A stretch of 64,000 bases of DNA, taken from NCBI RefSeq assembly GCF_000092045.1, contig NC_007764.1, positions 186,001 through 250,000 on the forward strand, read 5' to 3'. The notes under the pieces are model-generated. The model was given only the letters and a program-made list of their open reading frames with translations. It was not told the origin of the DNA and did not search any database. A program made the position numbers and the translations under genes. This stretch comes from Rhizobium etli CFN 42 (GTDB lineage: Bacteria; Pseudomonadota; Alphaproteobacteria; Rhizobiales; Rhizobiaceae). Below, piece by piece: positions 54,963 to 63,643 of this stretch (positions within the stretch are counted from its first letter, which is position 1; every line of letters begins with the position of its first letter).

Positions 54963-55780
54963 GGCCTGCCCTCCTCGTGCTCCTGGCCCTGCGCCCTGCG
55001 GCGCATCGCGCGACGGGAGACGGAATTGTTGGACGCGCCGGTGATCGCGCTGACCAGCGCTTCGTTGGAGGCATCCGGCATAAAGGTGCCGTTGTTGCGC
55101 CCGAGCCGAAGGACAACGATGCGGTCGGCGACGGCCCGCACATCCTCCATGTTATGGCTGATCATGATGACGCCAAGGCCCCGATCGCGCACGCGTTCGA
55201 TCAGATCGAGCACTTCGGCCGTTTGGGCGACGCCAAGTGCCGCGGTTGGCTCATCGAGCATGATCAGTTTCGGTTCGAGCAGCAACGATCGGGCGATCGC
55301 CACGGTCTGGCGCTGCCCGCCGGAAAGCGAGGCGACCGGCTCCCGCACGCTCGGGATTCGGGCCGAAAGCTCGTTCAACAGCTTCCAGGCGCGAATTTCC
55401 ATGGCAACCTCATCGAGTTGAAAGGGATTAAGCTCTTTGCCGAGAAAGATATTGGCGACGACGTCGAGGTTTTCGCAAAGGGCCAAGTCTTGGAACACGG
55501 TTGCAATGCCGAGATCGAGGGCCGCACTCGGGCTCGACAGATCGACCTGTTTTCCCTCGAATAGGATGGTACCGGAACTGGGCTGGTGCACGCCTGCCAA
55601 TATCTTGACCAGCGTCGATTTGCCGGCGCCATTATCGCCGACGAGCGCCACGACTTCGCCGGCGTGCACGTCGAGTTCAATATCGGTGAGCGCTGAAACC
55701 GCTCCAAAGTTTTTCGATATGCCGCGCAGGCTCAGCACGGGCTGACGGGAGGCGTCAAAAATTTGAGGGGTTTCAGACAT
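54959..55780 (-). CDS. Sugar/polyol ABC transporter ATP-binding protein (single domain)
   Basis: 273 residues from the ATG at 55780. Walker A GDNGAGKST, Q-loop VFQDLALCENLDVVANIFLG, signature LSGGQRQ, Walker B LIMLDEPTAALG and H-loop ISHNMEDVR. It is the short one-domain FrcA-type ATPase rather than the ~500-residue RbsA form. Serves the adjacent permease and binding protein. Confidence 0.92.
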   Translation of the reverse strand: MSETPQIFDASRQPVLSLRGISKNFGAVSALTDIELDVHAGEVVALVGDNGAGKSTLVKILAGVHQPSSGTILFEGKQVDLSSPSAALDLGIATVFQDLALCENLDVVANIFLGKELNPFQLDEVAMEIRAWKLLNELSARIPSVREPVASLSGGQRQTVAIARSLLLEPKLIMLDEPTAALGVAQTAEVLDLIERVRDRGLGVIMISHNMEDVRAVADRIVVLRLGRNNGTFMPDASNEALVSAITGASNNSVSRRAMRRRAQGQEHEEGRP

Positions 55781-55810
55781 CGTCTGGCCTTTCGGAAAAA
55801 GCGAAAGACC

Positions 55811-55849
55811 AAGGGGAAGCGCGGCCGGTGAACGGCCGCGCTCCTCCTT
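55811..55849 (-). other. Stem-loop between binding-protein and ATPase genes
   Basis: Ten-base stem AGCGCGGCCG (55818-55827) / CGGCCGCGCT (55833-55842) with a 5-base loop and weaker outer pairing, placed just after the binding-protein stop. Likely limits read-through so that binding protein exceeds ATPase. Confidence 0.55.
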
Positions 55850-55857
55850 GGCGGTGA

Positions 55858-56925
55858 TTACTTGGTGATGCCGAGCTTCTTGCAGCCCTCGGCATAGCGG
55901 CCGGTGCACAGTTCCTCGGCCGTGTTGATCTTTTTGTCGATGATCTCGGCCTTGAGATTTTCGGCGGTGACGACGGCCGGGACGAAGAGCTTTGCCGGCG
56001 TGTCGTAGAGCGTCATTTCAGCCTTGACCGTTTCTCCGGCGAGCAGTTTTACCGCAACATCGGCCGCGGCCGCGGCGACGATTTCGCTGGGCTTGGAGAT
56101 CGTGTTGTACTGGTCCCCCGATATGATCAGCTGCAAGGCCGCTATCGTCGCATCATTGCCTGTCACCGGCGGCACGGGATCGACGCCTGCCGCCTTGAAC
56201 GCGGCGATGGCGCCGCCGCCGGTGCCATCATTGGCGGCGACAACGCCGACAATCTGTTTGCCGAAACGGGTGATCTGGCCGGCTGCCCATTGCTGTGCGT
56301 TCGCCGGCTGCCAGTTCGGCGTGTCGTATTCGGCAAGCGTTTTGTAACCGCCGCTGGCGAGACCCTCATGAATGCCGTCCTTGATCAAGCCGGCGGCCGC
56401 ATCGGTCGGCGAGCCATTGATCTGCAGAATGCCGCCGCCATCCGTCGGAACGCCCTTGGCCTTCAGATGCTGGACAAGCGATTCGGCGATCGCCTTGCCG
56501 ATTGCCTTGTTGTCGAAGGAGACGTAGAAATCGGCCTTGCCCTTCGGGATCGGGCGATCATAGGCGATGACCTTGACGCCCTGGCTCTGGGCGAGCTGAA
56601 CGAGGGAGGCGGCCGCCGCCGAATCCACCGGATCCAGCACGATGACCTTGGCGCCCTGGGTGATCGCCGAATTGAACTGTTGCTGCTGCTTGGCGATATC
56701 GGCGTCGGCATTCTGATAGATGACCTTGCAGGACGCACAAAGCTTCTTCATTTCCGCGACGAAGCCCGGATGGTCGTGCTCTTCATAACGGGTTGAGCCC
56801 TGGTCGGGCATGAGGAACGCGACGGTTGCATCCGCAACTTTGCTTTGTGCAAAGGCGGACGTTCCGCCGAGCAAGGATAGCACAAGTGCCGCGGCGCCTG
56901 CCGCTTTTGTCGAAAATTTCATCAT
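55858..56925 (-). CDS. Sugar/polyol ABC transporter periplasmic binding protein (XylF/RbsB type)
   Basis: 355 residues from the ATG at 56925; GGGAGG is eight bases ahead of it and too close to an ATG six bases earlier. Signal peptide about 1-26 (ends AFA). Mature protein follows the XylF plan: VAFLMPDQGSTRYEEHDHPGF, ITQGAKVIVLDPVDS, VIAYDRPI, VSFDNKAIGKA, VAANDGTGGGAIAA. Highest-level gene of the importer operon. Confidence 0.9.
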   Translation of the reverse strand: MMKFSTKAAGAAALVLSLLGGTSAFAQSKVADATVAFLMPDQGSTRYEEHDHPGFVAEMKKLCASCKVIYQNADADIAKQQQQFNSAITQGAKVIVLDPVDSAAAASLVQLAQSQGVKVIAYDRPIPKGKADFYVSFDNKAIGKAIAESLVQHLKAKGVPTDGGGILQINGSPTDAAAGLIKDGIHEGLASGGYKTLAEYDTPNWQPANAQQWAAGQITRFGKQIVGVVAANDGTGGGAIAAFKAAGVDPVPPVTGNDATIAALQLIISGDQYNTISKPSEIVAAAAADVAVKLLAGETVKAEMTLYDTPAKLFVPAVVTAENLKAEIIDKKINTAEELCTGRYAEGCKKLGITK

Positions 56926-57142
56926 TTCCATCTCCTCCCATTGGATAAAATCGTGTAGTCCGTGATTGCAGTGTTCTGCTGTGCCGTTCGGCTGAATGAG
57001 CGGCTGTGCCTGTCCCAGCGGTTTGGTGTTTCTGAGGACAAGCGTCTCCTCTCGCGAGCCGCTCCTCGCGCGCTCACGTTCAAGCCTGCGTCAGTTTTCG
57101 TTCCTCCTCCTGGTCCTCCCCTATTGCCGTCTTCGGCGGATC

Positions 57143-58026
57143 TTATGCCGCCTTCGCCACGTTGATATTGTCACCCAACAATCGCCGGAAGCGGGACGGT
57201 GTCATGCCTTTTTCCGCGAGGAACTGGCGGTTGAAGTTGGACAGATTGTTGAAGCCAACCTCGAAGCAGATATCTGTGATCGACGCATGGTCGTCGCTCA
57301 TCAGTATTTGGCAGGCGAGATTGATGCGCAGGCGTTTCACATATTGCACGAGCGACATGCCGGTATGGCGGCGGAAGGCGCGTGAGAAGGCGCCCGTCGA
57401 TTGTCCGGCGATGGCCGCGAGATCGGTTTCGTCGAAGGATTTCGTCAGATTTTCTCTGATATAAGCGAGCGCCTTGTTGATGCCGGCCGACATATAGCCC
57501 GAAGGGTCGGGCAGATAGCTGGGGCTTGCGAGAAGCTGGGCATCCTGCGCCCGGCTGAGCAGCCCGGCGATCATCATGAAGAGCTCGATACGGCGTACGC
57601 CCTGAGCCTGCTGCACCTCGTTCATCAGAGGCGCCACCTGCCGGCTGGTCTCAGTGCCGAAGAGCACGCCCCGACGGGATGCTTCGAGGACCGGCTCAAA
57701 GGGACCGAGCTCGGGCAGCACCTTCATCGTGTCGCTGATAAAATTCTCGCTGAACTGGATGAGCTGGCATCGAAGCGGAATGCTCGATCCCTTCGGGACA
57801 TCGCTTATCCAGTTGTGGGGAAGATTTGGGCCGGCCAGCACCAGATTTCCGGGTTCGAACTCCCGATGAAATCGCCGACGAAATAGCGTCCCGTGGTCGC
57901 CACGACGAGATGCAGTTCGTATTCCGGATGAAAATGCCAGCGAACTGTGTGGTAGGGATAACCATGCGCCTTCGTTGCGAAGGATTCGCCGGGTCTGATC
58001 TGAACGACTTCCAAGTCAGGTTCCAT
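57143..58026 (-). pseudogene. AraC-family regulator, frameshifted
   Basis: The N-terminal cupin part starts at the ATG 58026 (GGGAGGAGG upstream) and reads WHFHPEYELHLVVATTGRYFVGDFIGS; the sequel EPGNLVLAGPNLPHNWISD...NINVAKAA, with two AraC helix-turn-helix motifs (FDETDLAAIAGQSTGAFSRAFR; SITDICFEVGFNNLSNFNRQF), is in another frame. One missing base at about 57859-57862 would join them. Same direction as, and upstream of, the ribitol-type importer, so its normal role is presumably to activate it. Confidence 0.8.
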
Positions 58027-58225
58027 CGTTTCCTCCTCCCAGGGGCGGTTCTACGTCCGCCTGCCAAATTCACTTTTGGCTTTATTATTATGACGAGTGT
58101 AGTGGGCTCGCTCCATGCCCGCCACCACGATTCCCGGCCAAAACCGATACTTTTTTGATGATTGACTCCGCGCAGGCGGCGCAAAGACGACAGCAACCTG
58201 CCTTTGAGATCGTCCGAAATTTATC

Positions 58226-59005
58226 TCAGGCGGCCAGGGCGGCAATGACATTTCTGACGAGCGCAGCCGAAGACAGCCGGCTCGTGGCGCAGCTCGGGGC
58301 GCCGATGGCCCCGACGCGAACGGAAACCCCGCCGCGCGCATTGGCGATCGCAAACATCGACTCGTCAGTCAAATCATCGCCGATGGTAATCGGACAGCGG
58401 TTCTTGAAAGGATCTGACTGGAAAAACCGCTCCAGCGCATCGCCCTTGCTCGACCGTGCCGGTCGGAGCTCGAACACCATCTTGCCGAGCTGCAGCGCCC
58501 AGTTCGGTCCGGCAAGTTCCGCATAGTGGTGCATGCGCTCTTCAATCACTTTTTCATATTCCGGCGCCAGCCGGTAATGAGCGGCAACGGCTGCACCCTT
58601 GTCCTCGATCAGAACCCCCGGATAATGCTCGGCTTCTGCGATCAATGCATGTTTCAGCGCCTGAAATTCGGGTGTCGCCTCCAGCGTGTGCAACCCGGCG
58701 GCGCTCCTGATTTCGGCGCCGTGCAGGCCTGCCGTCGGAAATGCAAAGGGTTTGAACAGCGCGTCAGCATAGGCGAGCGAGCGGCCCGTGACCAGCGCCA
58801 GGGCACCGCCGAGCTTGTTCGACAGGCGGTGAAGTTGTCCGGGAAGTGCTTCGGGAACCTCGATCGAATCCGGTGTTGGTGCAAGATTGAGCAGCGTTCC
58901 GTCGATGTCGAGGAACATCGCCCAGTGATCAGGTTCCTCCAGCACCATTGAAAGCATTTCCTGGGTAGCGGTGTCGTTCTGCACGGTATTCTCCAAACTC
59001 TGCAA
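58226..59005 (-). CDS. otsB: Trehalose-phosphatase
   Basis: 259 residues; the TTG at 59005 gives the full family N-terminus, but an ATG at 58957 is a possible start. HAD motifs: FLDIDGTLL, VTGRS, the late SKGDAL and IGDDLTDESMF. Removes phosphate from trehalose 6-phosphate. No otsA partner is in the window. Neighbour on the other side is the permuted ROK protein on the opposite strand. Confidence 0.9.
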   Translation of the reverse strand: MQSLENTVQNDTATQEMLSMVLEEPDHWAMFLDIDGTLLNLAPTPDSIEVPEALPGQLHRLSNKLGGALALVTGRSLAYADALFKPFAFPTAGLHGAEIRSAAGLHTLEATPEFQALKHALIAEAEHYPGVLIEDKGAAVAAHYRLAPEYEKVIEERMHHYAELAGPNWALQLGKMVFELRPARSSKGDALERFFQSDPFKNRCPITIGDDLTDESMFAIANARGGVSVRVGAIGAPSCATSRLSSAALVRNVIAALAA

Positions 59006-59128
59006 TCATTGAAGCTAGGTCGCCGACCGACGAGGGCAAGATGAGTTAGTAAGCTCCGGAACATCCAGAGGCTGGTCGGCGTTTTATTTTGCTGCCTGCT
59101 CGACTCCCGCGGCGGGAAAGGGACATCG

Positions 59129-60214
59129 ATGGCCAAACGCAATCCGGAGCCCCGTGACGGGGCGAGTGCCCCATTGGCGCATGGCGCGATGGTCCTGCCG
59201 TTGGTAACGATCGACGACTACAATAATGAACTGCGTGACAAGAACGGCTTCGTTGGCGACAACGCCAACAAGAAGACCTTTCAGCAGAAGCTCGAGGATT
59301 GGAGAAAACATGTCCGCAAGTTCGGAGACGATCCGCTCGGCAAGGTCGAGACGACGAAGCTTTCCAAGAAAAAGATCGAGTCTCTCCTGAAGGGAGACGA
59401 CATGGAGGCCGCCGCACTGATCATGGGCGCGGTGGAGGACTTCGCGCAGGATTTTGCCGAGGTCATCAAAAAATTCCTCAAGGACGAGCGCTGGTCCAAG
59501 ACCGAGCGCATCGTCGTCGGCGGCGGCTTCAGGCAAAGCCGCTTCGGGGAGCTGACGATTGCCAGGACCATGGTTCTGCTCAAGGCGGCCGGCATCGATA
59601 TCGAGGTCATCCCGATCGTCCACCATCCCGACGAGGCTGGACTGATAGGCTCCGTCCACCTCATGCCGTCCTGGATGTTCAAAGGCTATGAGGCGATGCT
59701 GGCCGTAGATATCGGCGGCACGAACGTCCGCGCCGGAGTCGTCGAGTTCGGAAAGGAAAAAAAACCGCATTTTGCCGATGCGAGTGTCTGGGAATCAACG
59801 ATCTGGCGTCACGCCGACGACGAGCCGAGCCGCAGTGCGACGATAGAAAGGCTGGCGGCGATGCTGCAGGAACTGATCGATAAGGCGGAAAAGGCCAATC
59901 TCAAGCCGGCCCCGATCATCGGGATCGGCTGTCCCGGTATCATCAATGCAGACGGCTCGATCGAACGCGGCGGACAGAACCTGCCAGGCGGCAATTGGGA
60001 AAGCGACAGCTTCAACCTTCCCGCCGCACTGATGAAGGCCATTCCCGTAATCGGCGGTCACAGCACATTCGTGATGATGCACAATGACGCCGTCGTGCAG
60101 GGCTTGTCGCAGATACCTTTCATCGACGACGTATCGACATGGGCGGTGCTGACCATCGGCACAGGGTTGGGCAATGCCCATTTTACCAATCGCGAGGGAA
60201 TGAAAGCACGATAG
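59129..60214 (+). CDS. ROK-family kinase-like protein with circularly permuted motif order
   Basis: 361 residues. Motifs that end a normal ROK kinase come first: IVVGGGF (128-134, adenosine region) and DEAGLIGSVHL (168-178). The motifs that normally begin it follow: DIGGTNVRAG (194-203, phosphate 1), GCPG (267-270), HND (318-320, catalytic Asp320) and TIGTGLGNA (342-350, phosphate 2) right at the C-terminus. The ROK zinc motif CxCGxxGC is absent. All ATP/sugar contacts remain, so activity on a sugar such as glucose is plausible. The start at 59129 is ATG; residues 1-30 are low-complexity. Confidence 0.8.
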   Translation: MAKRNPEPRDGASAPLAHGAMVLPLVTIDDYNNELRDKNGFVGDNANKKTFQQKLEDWRKHVRKFGDDPLGKVETTKLSKKKIESLLKGDDMEAAALIMGAVEDFAQDFAEVIKKFLKDERWSKTERIVVGGGFRQSRFGELTIARTMVLLKAAGIDIEVIPIVHHPDEAGLIGSVHLMPSWMFKGYEAMLAVDIGGTNVRAGVVEFGKEKKPHFADASVWESTIWRHADDEPSRSATIERLAAMLQELIDKAEKANLKPAPIIGIGCPGIINADGSIERGGQNLPGGNWESDSFNLPAALMKAIPVIGGHSTFVMMHNDAVVQGLSQIPFIDDVSTWAVLTIGTGLGNAHFTNREGMKAR

Positions 60215-61240
60215 CCCGACCAAGGACGGGAAAGCGGCCGACAAAGCAATGATCATGTCACCCTCCTGCGCTCGCACCGCAATATGGAGTAGGCCGGCGT
60301 TGTGTCGCCTTATGGTAAACAACAGGTAAACAACGAGGAATTCTGCAGACGGAAGCAAATTCGCCCATCGGTTCCGCTACGCAGGTGCAAGTTTCCGGAG
60401 GAGCGGGTCGGCGTGGGACCGTTCACAACGACTTCGATCATACCTCTCCAGCCATGATTCGCATAGCGCGAGCCTGTCCAATCCTCACAGTCGATGGTCG
60501 CGACCGTGTTCCCCTCTGCGCCCAGCTCAGCTGCGGCCGCAATTCACGACTCCTGTAATACGCATAGTCCGAACAGAATGCGGCAGTCGTATCCGCGGGC
60601 ATGCCGTCGCATTGTTGCCGCCGCAAACGCCACCTTGGGAGCAACGCTTGATTGAACCCCTCTCCTTTTCCGCCGTCCATGGAAAAGATGGTGATAAAGT
60701 CGGCGGGCGGTTCTCCGCCGGTTCAAATTGCGCTTATCTCTCCCACGCAAGCTCACATGCAGACGAAAGATGGAAGATGAATTTCAAGGGAATAAGCGCT
60801 CCGCTCAATGCCGGTCGTCTCGAACAAATGCTCGGCCTTGCCCCGTCCCGTCGCGATCCCGAATCCCAAGATGGAAATGTCAAGTCTTCCTGCGTCGAGC
60901 CCGCCCGCGGCTTGGAAGCTGAAAGCCTCTGCCGTTCGTCTGCCTATAAATAAGATGCTGATCTGCCTGGTCGGTCTGTGCCAAGCGCCGTTACCCTGCG
61001 ATGAATCGGCGGTGGCTTTCGCGTCCGTCGAGAATCTACGGCGATATGTCGGGCCGGCTTCGGCGATGCGGGGTCGCCGCCGTTGTCAGCTGACAATTGC
61101 GCTAAGATTCCGGAATTCCACATAATTTTTTCGATGAATTCCGCTTGTTATATATTGGCTAACCAAGAAATCGCTTGACGGAATCGCCAGACTCACGATC
61201 AATTTGCGCAAAATTGCCCGATTTATCAGGATTTGCGTGA
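60215..61240. other. Gene-poor leader region upstream of repA
   Basis: About 1 kb without a recognisable gene; short frames in all directions lack homology and ribosome sites. It contains an 11-base tandem repeat GGTAAACAAC(A/G) at 60314-60335, a parS-like site near the right end (61082-61097), and a TTGACG (61175-61180) that could be a -35 box for the repABC operon. Confidence 0.55.
61082..61097. promoter_or_regulatory. parS-like RepB binding site, upstream copy
   Basis: GTTGTCAGCTGACAAT fits the repABC parS consensus GTTNNCNGCNGNNAAC at all but the last base, around the 14-base palindrome TTGTCAGCTGACAA. It lies about 145 bases before repA. The same core occurs in the repB-repC spacer, so RepB probably binds both. 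Confidence 0.75.
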
Positions 61241-62458
61241 ATGCCGACCAAGGCCGCGATTGTTGAGAAAGCCAGAAGAGCGAGTCAAGTCTCGATCGAC
61301 GAGACGATTGCGCAGGACTCGACGATGCTCAGCAGCCAGCTCCAGGTGCTGTTCGAGCGGTTGTTTTCGCCCGATGCCCGCAAATCGCTGCGGCGGTTCA
61401 GCAGCACCGAGGCCGCCAAGCTGCTCGGCGTCACCGACAGCTATGTTCGCCACCTCACCGCCCAGGTGGAAAGTATCAATCCCGAAAAGACGGCGGCCGG
61501 CCGCCGTGTCTTCTCGCTCGAAGAAATTCATGCGATGCGCCAGCATCTGGGGCGCACCAAACCGTCCTATCTGCCGACGCGCCGGCCGGGCGACCATCTC
61601 CAGGTCATCGCCGTCACCAATTTCAAGGGCGGATCCGGCAAGACGACAACGTCAATCCATCTGGCGCAGTTCCTGGCGTTGCGCGGCTATCGCGTTCTCG
61701 CCGTCGACCTCGACCCGCAGGCGTCGATGTCGGCGATGCTCGGATATCAGCCGGAATTCGACGTCGGCGAAAACGAGACGCTTTACGGCGCCATCAAATA
61801 TGACGAGACGCGCCGCGACGTTGGCGACATCGTCCGCCAGACCTATTTCCCCGGTCTCGATCTCATTCCGGGCAATCTCGAACTGCACGAGTTCGAGCAC
61901 GATACTCCAAAGGCGCTGGCCGACACCAACCGTGATGACAAAGACATGTTCTTCATGCGGGTCGGCAATGCGCTGCATTCGCTGGAGCAGAGCTACGACG
62001 TCGTCATCATCGATTGCCCCCCTACCCTCGGCTTCCTGACGCTGTCTGCTCTCTGCGCCGCGACTGCCGTGCTGATCACCGTTCATCCGCAGATGCTCGA
62101 CGTGGCGTCGATGAACCAGTTCCTGACGATGACCTCCGACCTTCTGGCGGTCGTCAAGCAGGCAGGCGGCAATCTCGAATATGACTGGATGCGCTATCTG
62201 ATCACCCGTTATGAGTCCAATGACGGTCCGCAGGCGCAGATCGTCGCCTTCCTGCGCAGCCTGTTCGGCGAGCGGGTGCTGACGTCCATGATGGTCAAAT
62301 CGACGGCTGTCTCGGATGCGGGCCTGTCCAAGCAGACGATCTACGAGGCGGGGCGCGAGACGATGCATCGCCAGACCTATGACCGCGGCGTGGAATCTGT
62401 CGACAGCGTCAATGCCGAGGTCGAGCAACTCATTCGCAATGCATGGAGCAGGACATGA
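61241..62458 (+). CDS. repA: Plasmid partitioning protein RepA (ParA-type ATPase)
   Basis: 405 residues. An N-terminal helix-turn-helix region (FSSTEAAKLLGVTDSYVRHLTA) precedes the deviant Walker A KGGSGKTTT (residues 129-137) and VLAVDLDPQAS. RepA segregates the plasmid with RepB and represses the operon. ATG at 61241; the stop overlaps the repB start (ATGA). Confidence 0.96.
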   Translation: MPTKAAIVEKARRASQVSIDETIAQDSTMLSSQLQVLFERLFSPDARKSLRRFSSTEAAKLLGVTDSYVRHLTAQVESINPEKTAAGRRVFSLEEIHAMRQHLGRTKPSYLPTRRPGDHLQVIAVTNFKGGSGKTTTSIHLAQFLALRGYRVLAVDLDPQASMSAMLGYQPEFDVGENETLYGAIKYDETRRDVGDIVRQTYFPGLDLIPGNLELHEFEHDTPKALADTNRDDKDMFFMRVGNALHSLEQSYDVVIIDCPPTLGFLTLSALCAATAVLITVHPQMLDVASMNQFLTMTSDLLAVVKQAGGNLEYDWMRYLITRYESNDGPQAQIVAFLRSLFGERVLTSMMVKSTAVSDAGLSKQTIYEAGRETMHRQTYDRGVESVDSVNAEVEQLIRNAWSRT

Positions 62459-63444
62459 GCCCGAAAGGTCGCGACATCCTGAAGAGCATGGTCGGCTCCG
62501 TCGAGCCGGCACGACCGGAGGCGCCGAGCGTGCCGCCCCCGCATCGACCGTCCGGCGCGGTCAAGGCGATGAATCTGTCGCTCGGTCGGCTCGGAGAGGA
62601 AGCAGCGGCCGCCAAGGCGCTGCGCGAATCCCTCGCCTCCGGCGACAAGGTGCTGGAGATCGATGCGGCTGCAGTCGAAATGTCGTTCATTCGGGATCGT
62701 ATCCCCGTCGATCAGGATTCGGAATTCGAGCGGTTGAAGCAATCTATCCAGGACAGCGGACAGCAGGTTCCGATCCTTGTGCGGCCGGATCCTGTAAAGG
62801 CTGGGCACTATCAGGCCGCCTATGGCCATCGGCGCCTGCGCGCGGCCGCCGAACTCGGCGTCCCGGTTAAGGCTGTGGTGCGCAAGCTGACGGACGAGGA
62901 GCTGATCCTTGCTCAGGGTCAGGAGAACGGCCCTCGCGTCGACTTGAGCTTCATCGAACGGGCGTTGTTTGCGCGCCGCATGGATGAGCACGGGTTCAGC
63001 CGTGACATGATTGCGAGGGCGCTGGCGACGGATAAGCCGGAAACTTCGAGGCTGCTGCAGGTCGCGCAGACGATCGACCCGGAGATTATTCTGGCCATCG
63101 GACCGGCCCCAAAAGTCGGCCGTCCCCGCTGGCTGGCCTTCGCCGAAAAATTCAGAGAAACAGGCGGTCAGAAGAAAGCGCAGGCGGCAATCCGCGCCGC
63201 CAGTTTCGAGGCGCTGGAAACCAACGGCCGCTTCGATGCGGTCTGGAAGGTGTTGGAGGAGAAGAGCCCGCCGCAACGCGACGAGCAGACCCTTCGTACG
63301 TCAGCGGGCGCGCCGCTTGCTTCGGTGTCCCGCGCCGGCAAAACCTTTCGCATCACCGTCAAATCGGCGGCGTTTTCGGAGTTCCTGGCTCAGCGGCTGG
63401 CAGGTCTCGCCGTTGAGTTCGAAGAGGAAAATGATAGGAAATGA
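62455..63444 (+). CDS. repB: Plasmid partitioning protein RepB (ParB-type)
   Basis: 329 residues from the ATG at 62455, which overlaps the repA stop and follows GGAGCAGG; an ATG 12 bases earlier is possible. ParB core: IPVDQDSEFERLKQSIQDSGQQVPILVRPD, YQAAYGHRRLRAAAELG, and LAQGQENGPRVDLSFIERALFARRM. It binds parS sites and partners RepA. Confidence 0.95.
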   Translation: MSPKGRDILKSMVGSVEPARPEAPSVPPPHRPSGAVKAMNLSLGRLGEEAAAAKALRESLASGDKVLEIDAAAVEMSFIRDRIPVDQDSEFERLKQSIQDSGQQVPILVRPDPVKAGHYQAAYGHRRLRAAAELGVPVKAVVRKLTDEELILAQGQENGPRVDLSFIERALFARRMDEHGFSRDMIARALATDKPETSRLLQVAQTIDPEIILAIGPAPKVGRPRWLAFAEKFRETGGQKKAQAAIRAASFEALETNGRFDAVWKVLEEKSPPQRDEQTLRTSAGAPLASVSRAGKTFRITVKSAAFSEFLAQRLAGLAVEFEEENDRK

Positions 63445-63457
63445 GCCAGTTAGACGA

Positions 63458-63473
63458 ATTGTCAGCTGACAAT
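63458..63473. promoter_or_regulatory. parS-like RepB binding site, repB-repC spacer copy
   Basis: ATTGTCAGCTGACAAT, the centre of an 18-base perfect palindrome at 63457-63474, begins 13 bases after the repB stop. Same core as the site upstream of repA. Other repABC replicons place parS after repC or elsewhere; a copy here is also known in some groups. Confidence 0.75.
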
Positions 63474-63494
63474 TTGAACAGGAGATAACGCGCA

Positions 63495-63551
63495 AAAGAA
63501 AAAAGCCCCCGAACGTCACCGTCACGGAAGCTTTCCTCGTAGTCTTGAACA
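63495..63551 (-). ncRNA. Counter-transcribed incompatibility RNA (ctRNA, incA)
   Basis: On the minus strand TTGACA (63586-63581) and GATTCT (63563-63558), 17 bases apart, form a promoter. About 57 bases on, an AAAGCTTCC/GGGGGCTTT stem is followed by a run of T residues (T-rich 63504-63494), an intrinsic terminator. The position between repB and repC and the length match the repABC ctRNA, which represses repC expression and sets copy number and incompatibility. Confidence 0.85.
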
Positions 63552-63643
63552 CCTCCGAGAATCGCACTTCCAAGAATCGCTGTCAAGAGCTTTTGGCGCC
63601 GTTTTGGCGAGCGGATTTCTTTTGCCTCAGTGAGGTGGAAGAG

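Noticed and set aside
60438..61125. Short frames on both strands before repA
   Set aside because: None has a ribosome site plus a recognisable protein; the region is better read as a regulatory leader.
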